Assembly (NCBI GenBank): GCA_013003145.1
Contig: JABDLH010000283.1
Coordinates: forward strand, 1 to 15,644
DNA length: 15,644 bases
Direction: 5' to 3'
Source: Flavobacteriaceae bacterium
GTDB taxonomy: Bacteria > Bacteroidota > Bacteroidia > Flavobacteriales > Flavobacteriaceae
Shown: positions 1-7,721 of the stretch, piece by piece
How the letters are laid out: each line of letters starts with the position of its first letter
How positions within the stretch are numbered: position 1 is the stretch's first letter
The notes under the pieces: model-generated
The model's input: the letters and a program-made list of their open reading frames with translations, nothing else
What the model was told of the DNA's origin: nothing
The model's database searches: none
Made by a program: the position numbers and the translations under genes

Positions 1-549
1 ACCGAATATCAGCGTCTATACCCCACCCCCGGTAGCCCTAGTTGCTAATAATCGTCCCCTGTTTCCTTTGGGAATCGTGTTGCCCATAACATCCTTAAAA
101 GCGACAGAAGATACCCCGCTGGCAATACTGTAAAACAGTAACAAGCTAACTACAGCGATCCCCAGGGCAGTTCCCTGCAGCCCGTAAAATGCCACCCCCA
201 TCAAGGCTACGAAAACAGCCTGGGCGATTGCCGGTAAACCCCAGAAATACTTACGAATAGGAAAGGCTCTAATTTTACCTGACACAAACAATTGCGGCAA
301 GAGGCTTCCCAGGTTTTTAAGGGGTACCAGCATACCGGAAAAACCGAGTCCGGCGTCGAACATAGAGAGCATCCAGGGCAGCGTGACTCCCGGGCTTACC
401 AGTTGTTCTGCCAATTTGGAACAGAAACCACTCAGTGCGTTCTTATAAAAGTTTCCGGGGACATTGGTGCAATTATCTTCGCTGATCGCCTTACAGGAGC
501 GCTCTTCATCCTCTTCAGTGATCCAGCGGTAAATGTCATCTTCTTTCAT
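1..549 (-). pseudogene. MFS-type transporter, N-terminal part, interrupted by in-frame TAG
   Basis: Reads leftward from an ATG at 549-547. About 45 hydrophilic residues precede hydrophobic segments near residues 50-72, 77-90, 105-125 and 128-148, followed by a cytoplasmic loop with the basic stretch IPKGNRGRLLATRAT. This pattern fits a Major Facilitator Superfamily permease; the substrate cannot be told. After 177 codons the frame meets TAG at 18-16, but the same frame continues as T-L-I-F-G to the window edge. That fits the usual hydrophobic continuation of such helices (V-[stop]-T-L-I-F-G, where Leu TTG would be one base away). I infer a nonsense change or a sequence error rather than a natural end, because an MFS protein needs about 12 helices. 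The start lies one base after the ppx stop (TAA-G-ATG), so the gene is the last visible member of the ppk/ppx operon and may be translationally coupled. The 3' part lies outside the window. Confidence 0.65.
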
Positions 550-550
550 C

Positions 551-1459
551 TTAAGGGTGCTGGCTTGCCGTGGAATGCTCTGAATAATAAAGCGTTTTGA
601 TGATACCATCAGATAGTCCGACCTTAGGCACATGTATCTTCTTGCTACCACTCCATTTAGCCGCCAGTAAAAAGATTCTCGTAGCCGGAATGATGACATC
701 TGCCCGGTCCGGGTTCAACCCCAGCTCTATGATGCGATCTTCATAGCTCATGGATTGCAGGTATTGATATTGCGAATGCAGCCATATGTAAGACAGGGGT
801 ACTCCCACCTTACGACCACTCATTTTATGCAGTTTATTGATGTTGCCCCCGGAACCGATGATCTGTACGTTCTGTAAAGGTGTCACGTGTTTCCGAATCC
901 ATTTTTTTATCTCTTCCCAATGAGATTCCTCTATCATACCGTTAAGCAGCCGCACCGTCCCCACCTTAAAAGAACGCGACACTTTAGGGGTGGTACCGCT
1001 CAGCAATGTAAATTCTGTACTGCCACCCCCAACATCGATATAAAGATATGCCTGGTCTTCTTGCAGAAGCTGCCGTAAGTCAGTATTGGCGATTATGGAG
1101 GCTTCTTTCTTCCCATCGATGATCTCTACCGCTACGCCGGTTTCTTCCTGGATACGCCTGATGATCTTTTTTCCATTCCTGGCCTCGCGCATGGCCGAGG
1201 TAGCACAGGCCATATATTTTTCCACCCCCATCACAGCCATCAGGTGCTTAAACGCCTGCATAGAATTGATAAGCCTCTCGATATTCCTGGCTGATATTTC
1301 CCCAAGGGTGAAGGTGTCTTCCCCTAACCTCACCGGGACCCTGATCAGTGAACTTTTCCTGAACTGGGTTTCCTTATCGTCCTGTTCAATCACGTTGTGC
1401 ACCAGGAGCCGGATAGCGTTGGAACCAATGTCGATAGCAGCAAATTTCCGAATTTTCAA
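551..1459 (-). CDS. ppx: Exopolyphosphatase / Ppx-GppA family phosphatase
   Basis: Protein of 302 residues in the ASKHA (actin-like ATPase) fold, predicted to hydrolyse terminal phosphate from polyphosphate or pppGpp in the cytosol. The first phosphate-binding loop is AAIDIGSNAIRLLV (residues 7-20), the second is YIDVGGGSTEF (140-150), and the likely catalytic Glu is E119 in the DGKKEA stretch. Further family motifs are IIGSGGNINKL (200-210) and GLNPDRADVI (247-256). The length matches the short two-domain form; the C-terminal HD-like domain of E. coli Ppx/GppA is absent. The start is TTG at 1459-1457: the frame has a stop a few codons upstream, no ATG or GTG lies between, and the phosphate loop begins at residue 7, so a later start would destroy it. 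It sits 11 bp after ppk and 1 bp before the MFS gene, which suggests paired synthesis and breakdown of polyphosphate. Whether the preferred substrate is polyP or pppGpp cannot be read from sequence. Confidence 0.92.
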   Translation of the reverse strand: MKIRKFAAIDIGSNAIRLLVHNVIEQDDKETQFRKSSLIRVPVRLGEDTFTLGEISARNIERLINSMQAFKHLMAVMGVEKYMACATSAMREARNGKKIIRRIQEETGVAVEIIDGKKEASIIANTDLRQLLQEDQAYLYIDVGGGSTEFTLLSGTTPKVSRSFKVGTVRLLNGMIEESHWEEIKKWIRKHVTPLQNVQIIGSGGNINKLHKMSGRKVGVPLSYIWLHSQYQYLQSMSYEDRIIELGLNPDRADVIIPATRIFLLAAKWSGSKKIHVPKVGLSDGIIKTLYYSEHSTASQHP

Positions 1460-1470
1460 TTCAAAGGGTT

Positions 1471-3555
1471 TTAGGAGTCAAGTTTATCCAGGTAATAGTC
1501 ATACATAGCAAACTGGGAACGTACGGACGGAAGATGGTTTTCCCTGTACGTATTATCCTGTGTTGCGTTGAATACCCTTGCTTTAACATTATCGCTCCAG
1601 GAGATCTCAAAGGTATCTATGAGTTCTTGTTTAATATCTTCATCGTGTATGGGCACACCTACTTCTACCCGGTTGTCCAGGTTCCTGGTCATCCAGTCAG
1701 CCGAAGAGATAAATACCTGTGGATCACCATCATTTCCGAATATGAATAACCTGGGGTGTTCCAGGAATTTATCCACTATACTGATAGCTTCGATATTCTC
1801 ACTCATACCTTTTATTCCCGGAATCAGGCAGCAGATCCCCCTAATTATCAGTTGAATCTTTACTCCTGCCCTGCTGGCCTCGTATAATTTATCTACCATC
1901 TGGTACGATGTAAAGGAGTTCATCTTGATCTTGATATAAGCTTCCTTCCCGGCCTTGGCATTGGCGATCTCTTTCCGGATAAAGCGCTCAAAATTCCGGC
2001 GTGTATAATGAGGAGACACAATAAGGTGTTTATACTTATGGATCTTATACGTAGTTTCGAAGAAATCAAATACTTTGCTCAGCTCTTTCAGGATGGGCTC
2101 ATTAGCCGTGAACAAGGTATAATCCGTATAGATGCGTGCTGTAGATTCGTTAAAGTTTCCTGTACTGATAAACCCGTAGTGTTTCAGGTGCTTACCCTCT
2201 AATCGTTCGATCAGGCAAATCTTACTGTGTACTTTAAGACCCGGTACCCCGAAGATTAATTTCACCCCTTCTGCCTGTAATTGTTCGGCATATTTAATAT
2301 TGGCCTGTTCATCAAAACGGGCCTGCAATTCTATTTGTACGGTGACCTGTTTTCCGTTCTTTACCGCATTGATCAGGGAAGCAGTAACCTGCGAATTATC
2401 AGCCAGGCGGTAAACAGTGATCTTTATGTTCTTTACCAGTGGGTCCAGGGCAGCTTCGCGCAAGAATTTGATCACATAGGAAAAGGTGTGGTAAGGTGCG
2501 TATTGCAAAAAATCCTTCTTCGCAATATCCTCTAACAAGCTTCCTTCCAGGCTAAGCCCTTTAACCGGCAGTGGCCGTATCTTGGGATAGAGCAGGTCTT
2601 CCCGCCCCAGGCTGGGGAAGCCCATATAATCACGCCTGTTATGATACCGGCCCCCGGGGATAAGGCTATCCGTCTCTTCAATGCCCATTTTCTTGATCAG
2701 GAAATCAAAGGTGTCCTCGGCTATGCTCTTATCATAGACAAACCTCACCGGGTCCCCTATCTTCCTGTGCTCTACACTGGAAGATATCTTTTCAATAAAG
2801 CTCTTACTCAGATCGTTGTCAATATCCAGTTCGGCATCCCTGGTGATCTTGATCATATGGGCAGAGATCGATTTATAATCAAACATGGTAAAGATGCCAT
2901 CCATACAATAGCGGATCACATCATCGAGCATGATGATATAATTCTTATCCCCGTCTTTTGGGAGCACAATAAACCGGTCTATTCCCTTGGGAATCTCGAT
3001 CAGGGCGTATCGCTTTTCTTTTTTCCCCTTTACCTTCGGGGTTTTATCCCCGCTCTTCAGGACCATTTTAACTGCCAGGTAGGCGGCGGTATCCTTAAGC
3101 ATGGGAAACTGTGCAAGATCGTTCAGGATTATAGTCATCAGCTGAGGACTGATGCTCTGCATAAAGTAATTACGTACAAAGGCCTCCTGCTTTCCGTTGA
3201 TCTCGGTCTCGTTGATCAGGAATATGTTTTCGCCTTCCAGCTCTAGCTCGATGTCCTTGAGAATTTCAAGGCTCCTGCTCTGCTGCCTGATCACGATCTG
3301 GGTAATCTGCTCTAACAGGTCTTTGGCTTTTGCGCCTCCCAATTCACTTTTTCCTGATTTCCCCGATTCGGCTATCCGTTTTACGGTGGCATAACGCACC
3401 TTAAAGAATTCATCCAGATTATTGGAGAATATACCGAGGAATCGTAAACGTTCTATCATCGGAACATTTTGATCCGCACATTCCTGTAATACCCTTTCAT
3501 TAAATCGCAGCCAGCTTATTTCCCTGTTAATGTATTGGTTTTTGCTTTTCTGCAT
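1471..3555 (-). CDS. ppk: Polyphosphate kinase 1
   Basis: Full-length PPK1 (694 residues; the family is usually ~690-720). It reversibly transfers the gamma phosphate of ATP to a growing polyphosphate chain through a phosphohistidine. The N-terminal domain begins with REISWLRFNERVLQEC (11-26), followed by FSNNLDEFFKVR (43-54), which is typical of PPK1. The two C-terminal phospholipase-D-like domains carry the catalytic histidines: H443 in KVHSKICLIE (autophosphorylated) and H600 in DKFLEHPRLFIF. Their spacing of 157 residues equals that of H435 and H592 in E. coli PPK. The STGNFNESTARIYTDYT stretch (464-480) is another strong signature. The ATG at 3555-3553 overlaps the sixA stop by one base (TAATG), implying translational coupling, and ppx follows 11 bp downstream. 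I see no truncation or missing active-site residue. Confidence 0.97.
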   Translation of the reverse strand: MQKSKNQYINREISWLRFNERVLQECADQNVPMIERLRFLGIFSNNLDEFFKVRYATVKRIAESGKSGKSELGGAKAKDLLEQITQIVIRQQSRSLEILKDIELELEGENIFLINETEINGKQEAFVRNYFMQSISPQLMTIILNDLAQFPMLKDTAAYLAVKMVLKSGDKTPKVKGKKEKRYALIEIPKGIDRFIVLPKDGDKNYIIMLDDVIRYCMDGIFTMFDYKSISAHMIKITRDAELDIDNDLSKSFIEKISSSVEHRKIGDPVRFVYDKSIAEDTFDFLIKKMGIEETDSLIPGGRYHNRRDYMGFPSLGREDLLYPKIRPLPVKGLSLEGSLLEDIAKKDFLQYAPYHTFSYVIKFLREAALDPLVKNIKITVYRLADNSQVTASLINAVKNGKQVTVQIELQARFDEQANIKYAEQLQAEGVKLIFGVPGLKVHSKICLIERLEGKHLKHYGFISTGNFNESTARIYTDYTLFTANEPILKELSKVFDFFETTYKIHKYKHLIVSPHYTRRNFERFIRKEIANAKAGKEAYIKIKMNSFTSYQMVDKLYEASRAGVKIQLIIRGICCLIPGIKGMSENIEAISIVDKFLEHPRLFIFGNDGDPQVFISSADWMTRNLDNRVEVGVPIHDEDIKQELIDTFEISWSDNVKARVFNATQDNTYRENHLPSVRSQFAMYDYYLDKLDS

Positions 3556-4040
3556 TATTTAAGATGTTTTGGGAAGATGGTACGTACGGTTTTACCCTGT
3601 TTAGCAGATTTCCAAAAATCGATATCGAACTGAATCTGAACAAGGCCGGTAGTAGGGACATTATCTATGGTTTCGCTTCCCCATTGGTTCACCACGTTGG
3701 TAAAGGCGTAGTTATGCCCAAAGATCATAACAGTATCCAAAGAGTCATCCAGGTTCTGCACAAACTCCATCACCCCTTCTCCTGAAAACTCGTACAGTTC
3801 TTCACTAAGCCTGAATTTTTCCAGGTCGTATTTTAGTTTTCGCAGGAAGATAGTACAGGTGTGCAGCGCACGGTTAGCGGGGCTGGAATAGATAGCATCC
3901 GGTGTTATCCCAAGGCTTTTAAAATTCCCTGACACCAGCAACCCATCATTGATCCCACGCTCCTTTAAAGGCCGGTCCTTGTCATTAACGTCGTAATTCC
4001 AGGCCGATTTCCCATGACGTACAAATATTATATTTTTCAT
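3555..4040 (-). CDS. sixA: SixA-like phosphohistidine phosphatase (histidine phosphatase superfamily)
   Basis: Small protein of 161 residues beginning MKNIIFVRHGKSAWN. The RHG motif (residues 8-10, nucleophile H9), R57 in SSPANRA and the second catalytic histidine H109 in FGHN are all present. The small size without extra insertions fits the SixA branch of the histidine phosphatase superfamily, which removes phosphate from phosphohistidine in proteins, rather than phosphoglycerate mutase. The frame is open 25 codons further upstream, but that extension would overlap the end of pdxH and lacks homologous character. The ATG at 4040-4038 puts the RHG motif at its usual position near the N-terminus. 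The stop shares one base with the ppk start. Since PPK works through a phosphohistidine, coupling with SixA is suggestive, but that functional link is inference. The true substrate is unknown. Confidence 0.85.
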   Translation of the reverse strand: MKNIIFVRHGKSAWNYDVNDKDRPLKERGINDGLLVSGNFKSLGITPDAIYSSPANRALHTCTIFLRKLKYDLEKFRLSEELYEFSGEGVMEFVQNLDDSLDTVMIFGHNYAFTNVVNQWGSETIDNVPTTGLVQIQFDIDFWKSAKQGKTVRTIFPKHLK

Positions 4041-4087
4041 TTCTAATTCTTTTAGTTGTTGGCTAAGTCTTTGGTTAACCTTTATTT

Positions 4088-4735
4088 TCAGGGAGACAAA
4101 CGTACCCGTTCCCATTCGCTGCCCTGCTTGGAAGTATACAGCAGCCTGTCGTGCAGGCGATTTGGCCGGCCCTGCCAGAACTCGATACTCTCAGGGACTA
4201 CCCGGTATCCGCCCCAGTATTCAGGCCTTTTAACTTCTTCTTCATTCATACTTTGTTCCAGCTTATGGAGACTTTCTTCCAAGGCTTCCCTGGAACTGAT
4301 TGTACTGCTCTGCGCAGATACAATAGCGCCTAAACGGCTACCGTATGGCCTGCTGTTAAAATAGGCATCAGAATCGGAAGAATCAACCCTTGAAGCAATT
4401 CCTTTAATAATCACCTGTCTTTCCATGGTGGGCCAGAAAAATGATATGCCTACCTTGGGATCAGCGGCGATGGCCATCCCCTTCTCGCTGTTATAATTGG
4501 TGTAGAAAACAAATCCCTTATCAGAAAATTCTTTGAGCAGCACTACCCTTCCCTTTGGAAAGCCATCAACACCCTTGGTTACAAGGGTCATGGTATTGAG
4601 CTCATCTACGGTTCCCGATTCTTCCAGTTCCGTAAACCATCGTTTAAATAATATAAAAGGATCCATGCCGGCAGTTTCCTCTGCCAGGGCACTTTTTTCG
4701 TATGATTTTCTGTAAGACCTGAGATCTTTTGCCAT
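4088..4735 (-). CDS. pdxH: Pyridoxine/pyridoxamine 5'-phosphate oxidase
   Basis: 215-residue FMN enzyme that oxidises pyridoxamine or pyridoxine 5'-phosphate to pyridoxal 5'-phosphate (last step of PLP synthesis and salvage). Family features run in order: LRSYRKSYEKSAL at the N-terminus, KGRVVLLKEFSDKGFVFYTNYNS (FMN-binding barrel strand), WPTMERQVIIKG, YFNSRPYGSRLGA, and the C-terminal signature IEFWQGRPNRLHDR. The length is standard. I chose the ATG at 4735-4733 (MAKDLRSY). A TTG two codons upstream would add only Met-Cys and is unlikely. The gene lies 126 bp downstream of rnz and 47 bp upstream of sixA on the same strand. No clear terminator separates it from rnz, so it may start its own transcript or be read from upstream. 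Confidence 0.95.
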   Translation of the reverse strand: MAKDLRSYRKSYEKSALAEETAGMDPFILFKRWFTELEESGTVDELNTMTLVTKGVDGFPKGRVVLLKEFSDKGFVFYTNYNSEKGMAIAADPKVGISFFWPTMERQVIIKGIASRVDSSDSDAYFNSRPYGSRLGAIVSAQSSTISSREALEESLHKLEQSMNEEEVKRPEYWGGYRVVPESIEFWQGRPNRLHDRLLYTSKQGSEWERVRLSP

Positions 4736-4861
4736 GCACAAATTTTAGAAAAACAAGATAAGCAAAGTTGAGAAAACAAAGGGAATCTGCGGTGGGTTCA
4801 GCTTTAATATTTTATGTACATCCGCAGGGAGACCGGGAAGGAAATATAAATAATTGCCCTG

Positions 4862-5767
4862 TCAGAATTCGAAGGATTTTCCATCGTCTGCAAGCAGCAC
4901 TTCAGGAAACACCGCCTGGGCTTCCAAGCGGAATTTTTCCAGGTCGCGATACCGCGTAGAATAATGTCCAAGGATCAAATGCCCCACCCCTGCTTCCGCA
5001 GCAATTTCCGCTGCCTCTGCCGCCGTGGAGTGCCCGGTTTTACGAGCCAGGTGAATTTCTGTTCGCAAGAAGGTAGCTTCGTGGTATAAGACCTGTACAT
5101 CGCGTATCTGGGGTACTATACGAGGGTTAAAAGCGGTATCGCTGCAGTAGGCATAACTTTTTGGTGGGGGTGGATCCATGGTGAGGTTCCGGTTGTTGAT
5201 CAGCCTTCCGTCGGGTAGCTCGTAATCATTGCCCTGTTTTACTAACTGGAAATATTCCTTGGGCACCTTGTACTTTCTTGCGGCATCTATATCCAGTTTA
5301 CGGGGCGATGGTTTCTCCCGGAAAAGAAATCCATTCGTATAGATGCGATGATCCAAGGGGATAGTCTCTACAGTCACCAAATCATCCTCAAATAAGGATA
5401 CCGGGTGTTTATCCACCAGCTCGTGAAAGATCAGGGGATAATTGGTCCAGGAGTTTCCCAGCTTCAGCAAAAGTGTGATGGCTTCCTTGATCCCTTTAGG
5501 GCCATATATATGTAAAGGGTTTTGACGGCCTAATAATCGAAAAGAGGCCACCAGGCCCGGAAGTCCAAAGAAATGGTCCCCGTGCAAATGAGATATAAAA
5601 ATATGGTTGATCCTGGAGAAACGGATCTTCTGTCTTCGCAATTCTACCTGGGTCCCCTCCCCGCAATCGATAAGAAAAAGATGGTTCTTAATTTCGAGCA
5701 CCTGGGAAGTGGGATTCGTAAGGGTTCGAGGTGTAGCGGCATAACAGCCCAGGATATGTAGTTTCAT
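4862..5767 (-). CDS. rnz: Ribonuclease Z (tRNA 3' processing endonuclease)
   Basis: 301-residue metallo-beta-lactamase-fold nuclease that cleaves the 3' trailer from tRNA precursors. The zinc motif HLHGDH is at residues 60-65. Further metal ligands are consistent with H140 (PLDHR), D210 (YCSDTAF) and H268 in LILGHYSTRY (266-273). The stretch LFLIDCGEGTQVELRR (30-45) and the GHSTAAEAA motif (245-253) are characteristic of RNase Z rather than generic hydrolases. The region around 145-200 corresponds to the flexible arm that grips tRNA in short-form RNase Z, and the length fits that form. ATG is at 5767-5765. The gene follows the STAS-like gene by 36 bp on the same strand and probably belongs to the pyrR-pyrB transcript. 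Confidence 0.96.
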   Translation of the reverse strand: MKLHILGCYAATPRTLTNPTSQVLEIKNHLFLIDCGEGTQVELRRQKIRFSRINHIFISHLHGDHFFGLPGLVASFRLLGRQNPLHIYGPKGIKEAITLLLKLGNSWTNYPLIFHELVDKHPVSLFEDDLVTVETIPLDHRIYTNGFLFREKPSPRKLDIDAARKYKVPKEYFQLVKQGNDYELPDGRLINNRNLTMDPPPPKSYAYCSDTAFNPRIVPQIRDVQVLYHEATFLRTEIHLARKTGHSTAAEAAEIAAEAGVGHLILGHYSTRYRDLEKFRLEAQAVFPEVLLADDGKSFEF

Positions 5768-5803
5768 AAATATGTCCTTTGAAGACAGGAGCTCGCAGGC
5801 CCG

Positions 5804-6136
5804 TTACAGGTCCAGGTCCCTTTCTATCTCGTCCATCTCGATCAGATCACTGGCCTCACCCAGGGTAGGCACTACAACGAGTTCATCAGGTATATCATCA
5901 AAGGTCACTTCTTCGGTCACGATGACAAAAGATTTGCCGCCTTCCCTGTGTTTGTCTGACAACTCCATAAAAAGCGGAAGATCCTCAGCGGTGAGACGTG
6001 AAAAAGAAGTGAGGTTAACAATGATATTATCGTTCTTGATCTTCTCGTAACCCTCCTTGAGGTTTTCCAAAAATTTCTGCAGGGAAACATTTTCCTGGAA
6101 CACTATGGCCGTATGGCCGTCTTTATCAAAGATCAT
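5804..6136 (-). CDS. Small STAS-like (anti-sigma-antagonist fold) protein of unknown function
   Basis: 110-residue soluble acidic protein with no signal peptide or membrane segment. The pattern resembles a STAS/SpoIIAA-like fold: strand HTAIVFQEN, helix LQKFLENLKEGYEKI, strand DNIIVNLTSF (36-45), helix AEDLPLFMELSDKHREGGK, strand SFVIVT (69-74), then a conserved-looking acidic tail TLGEASDLIEMDEIERDLDL (91-110). In classical anti-sigma antagonists a Ser/Thr near the strand-helix junction is phosphorylated; S44, S46 and T49 are possible equivalents, but that is only inference. It starts 5 bp after pyrB and lies 36 bp before rnz, a position that suggests co-expression with both. Proteins at this position may carry an inherited ribonuclease Z label from the neighbour; nothing here resembles a nuclease (no HxHxDH). 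Function is unknown, and the fold call is from pattern only. Confidence 0.7.
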   Translation of the reverse strand: MIFDKDGHTAIVFQENVSLQKFLENLKEGYEKIKNDNIIVNLTSFSRLTAEDLPLFMELSDKHREGGKSFVIVTEEVTFDDIPDELVVVPTLGEASDLIEMDEIERDLDL

Positions 6137-6141
6137 AGTTC

Positions 6142-7068
6142 TTATTTTATTTTGGATGCTAATAAATAGATCACAGCCATGCGGATGGCAACACCGTTCT
6201 CTACCTGGTTCAGGATTATGGATTGTTTGGAATCTGCAACATCACTGGTAATCTCCACCCCGCGATTAATAGGCCCGGGATGCATAACTACGATCTCTTT
6301 GTCCAAACTGTCCAGTATTTTCTTATTCAGCCCGTATTGCTGGGTGTACTCACGGGTAGTGGGGAAGTAACTTATTTCCATCCGTTCGTTCTGGATCCGG
6401 AGCATATTGGCCACGTCGCACCAGTTCAGCGCTTTAAGCAGGTTGTTCTCTACCTCAACACCTAAGGTCTCGATATGCTTAGGGATCAGCGTATGGGGCC
6501 CACAGACCTTTACTTCCGCGCCTTGTAATTTGAGGGCAAATATGTTGGAGAGCGCCACCCTGGAATGAAGGATATCCCCGACGATCACTACTTTTTTCCC
6601 CGCTACATCGCCTAATTTTTCACGGATAGAATAGGAGTCGAGCAAAGCCTGGGTCGGATGCTCATGGGCCCCGTCTCCTGCATTGACTATGGAGGCATTG
6701 ACATGCTTAGAAAGAAAGATTCCAGCACCGGGATTAGGATGTCTCATCACCACCATGTCCACTTTCATAGAAAGGATATTGTTGACGGTATCGATCAGGG
6801 TCTCCCCCTTTTTTACAGAGGACTGCCCTGCCGAAAAATTGATCACATCAGCAGATAATCGCTTTTCAGCAAGTTCAAAAGACAATTTGGTACGGGTACT
6901 GTTCTCAAAAAAGATATTGGCTATGGTGATGTCCCTGAGCGAGGGAACCTTTTTGATGGAACGGTTGATTACTTCCTTGAAATGATCGGCAGTCTCAAAG
7001 ATCAGGTCAATATCTGCTTCATTAAGATATTTGATTCCCAACAAGTGTTTTACACTTAACTCTGCCAT
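6142..7068 (-). CDS. pyrB: Aspartate carbamoyltransferase catalytic subunit
   Basis: 308-residue transcarbamoylase joining carbamoyl phosphate and L-aspartate in the second step of pyrimidine synthesis. The carbamoyl-phosphate loop STRT is at 57-60 in FFENSTRTKLSFE, the mobile 80s loop residues SSVKKGET are at 83-90, HPTQ at 137-140, VGDILHSRVALSN at 163-175 and HPGPINRG at 263-270. The aspartate-specific pattern and length separate it from ornithine transcarbamoylase. No pyrI regulatory subunit gene is in the window. ATG at 7068-7066 lies 3 bp after the pyrR stop, and the STAS-like gene follows after 5 bp, so pyrR-pyrB form a clear operon. Confidence 0.97.
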   Translation of the reverse strand: MAELSVKHLLGIKYLNEADIDLIFETADHFKEVINRSIKKVPSLRDITIANIFFENSTRTKLSFELAEKRLSADVINFSAGQSSVKKGETLIDTVNNILSMKVDMVVMRHPNPGAGIFLSKHVNASIVNAGDGAHEHPTQALLDSYSIREKLGDVAGKKVVIVGDILHSRVALSNIFALKLQGAEVKVCGPHTLIPKHIETLGVEVENNLLKALNWCDVANMLRIQNERMEISYFPTTREYTQQYGLNKKILDSLDKEIVVMHPGPINRGVEITSDVADSKQSIILNQVENGVAIRMAVIYLLASKIK

Positions 7069-7071
7069 GCT

Positions 7072-7611
7072 TTATTTATTTACCAGGTAGATAGTATCTT
7101 CCCCTTCATTTTCTATCCAGTGTACTTTCACCTTCTCTTCGTTAATAGCATCAACCTGCCGCCCCCTGTAATTGGGCTGTATCGGTAAATGCCTGCTGAA
7201 TCTCCTGTCTATGAGAACCAACAGTTCAATCTCGGCGGGTCTGCCAAAGGATTGTATCGCCGTGAGCGCGGCACGAATACTTCGGCCGGTATATAAGACG
7301 TCATCTATGAGTACCACCTTTTTGTTCTCGACCAGGAAATCCATGTTCGTGCTGCTGGCTTCCAGGGGCTTATCACTCCGCCGGAAGTCGTCCCGGTAAA
7401 AGGTGATATCCAGGAAACCCAGGTCTATCTTTTTGACCCCGTATTCTTCTATCAGTATCTTCTTTAACCGATCGGCAAGGAAAATACCCCGGGGTTGCAT
7501 CCCGATGAGTGCGGTGTCTTTAAAATCCGTGTGATTCTCTAATAATTGACAAGCCAGTCTGTGCAGTATGATGTTGATCTCTTTGGAAGAAAGCAAAACT
7601 TTTTGGCTCAT
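7072..7611 (-). CDS. pyrR: PyrR: pyrimidine operon regulator / uracil phosphoribosyltransferase
   Basis: 179-residue type I phosphoribosyltransferase. The PRPP-binding motif VVLIDDVLYTGRSI is at residues 99-112; MQPRGIFLADRL (38-49) and the C-terminal LPIQPNYRGRQV (142-152) are PyrR-like. PyrR proteins of Bacillus bind pyr mRNA leaders to cause UMP-dependent attenuation, and many also make UMP from uracil and PRPP. Being first in an operon with pyrB agrees with a pyrimidine role. The gene appears to have only a short leader (candidate promoter at 7640-7647), leaving no room for a classical PyrR attenuator hairpin set between promoter and start. The regulatory role is therefore uncertain here, while the enzyme role is plausible. 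ATG at 7611-7609. Confidence 0.93.
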   Translation of the reverse strand: MSQKVLLSSKEINIILHRLACQLLENHTDFKDTALIGMQPRGIFLADRLKKILIEEYGVKKIDLGFLDITFYRDDFRRSDKPLEASSTNMDFLVENKKVVLIDDVLYTGRSIRAALTAIQSFGRPAEIELLVLIDRRFSRHLPIQPNYRGRQVDAINEEKVKVHWIENEGEDTIYLVNK

Positions 7612-7639
7612 AGGTGGGTTGATCCTGCGCTTATGTGAA

Positions 7640-7647
7640 CAAAAGTA
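7640..7647 (-). promoter_or_regulatory. Candidate promoter -7 element for the pyrR operon
   Basis: On the minus strand TACTTTTG matches the Bacteroidota -7 consensus TAnnTTTG exactly. It lies 29 bp before the pyrR ATG and predicts a leader of roughly 20-25 nt. The expected -33 TTTG is poorly matched (ACTT at 7667-7670 with 19-bp spacing), so the call rests mainly on the -7 box and its position just after the rpsA terminator. Confidence 0.45.
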
Positions 7648-7721
7648 GCGAATTCTGACTAATAATAAGTGAGCTGCAGCAGAGAATAATTAGCCGGGTA
7701 ACGGCTCCGTCTAATGTGCTT

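Noticed and set aside
4041..4115. N-terminal extension of the SixA-like gene by 25 codons
   Set aside because: It overlaps the pdxH end, lacks family character, and places the RHG motif too far from the N-terminus.
4736..4741. TTG start two codons upstream of pdxH
   Set aside because: A normal ATG follows at once and the family start fits it.
4742..4861. Promoter and hairpin candidates in the rnz-pdxH gap (TTTG, TATCTTGT, TAAAATTTG; CTGCGG/CCGCAG)
   Set aside because: Spacings do not fit TTTG-N19-TAnnTTTG, one box would overlap the start codon, and the hairpin has a ~24-nt loop and a bulge. Nothing here is convincing.
7686..7706. Small hairpin AGCCG/CGGCT upstream of pyrR as a PyrR attenuator
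   Set aside because: Only 5 bp, no U-tract, and it lies upstream of the likely pyrR promoter.
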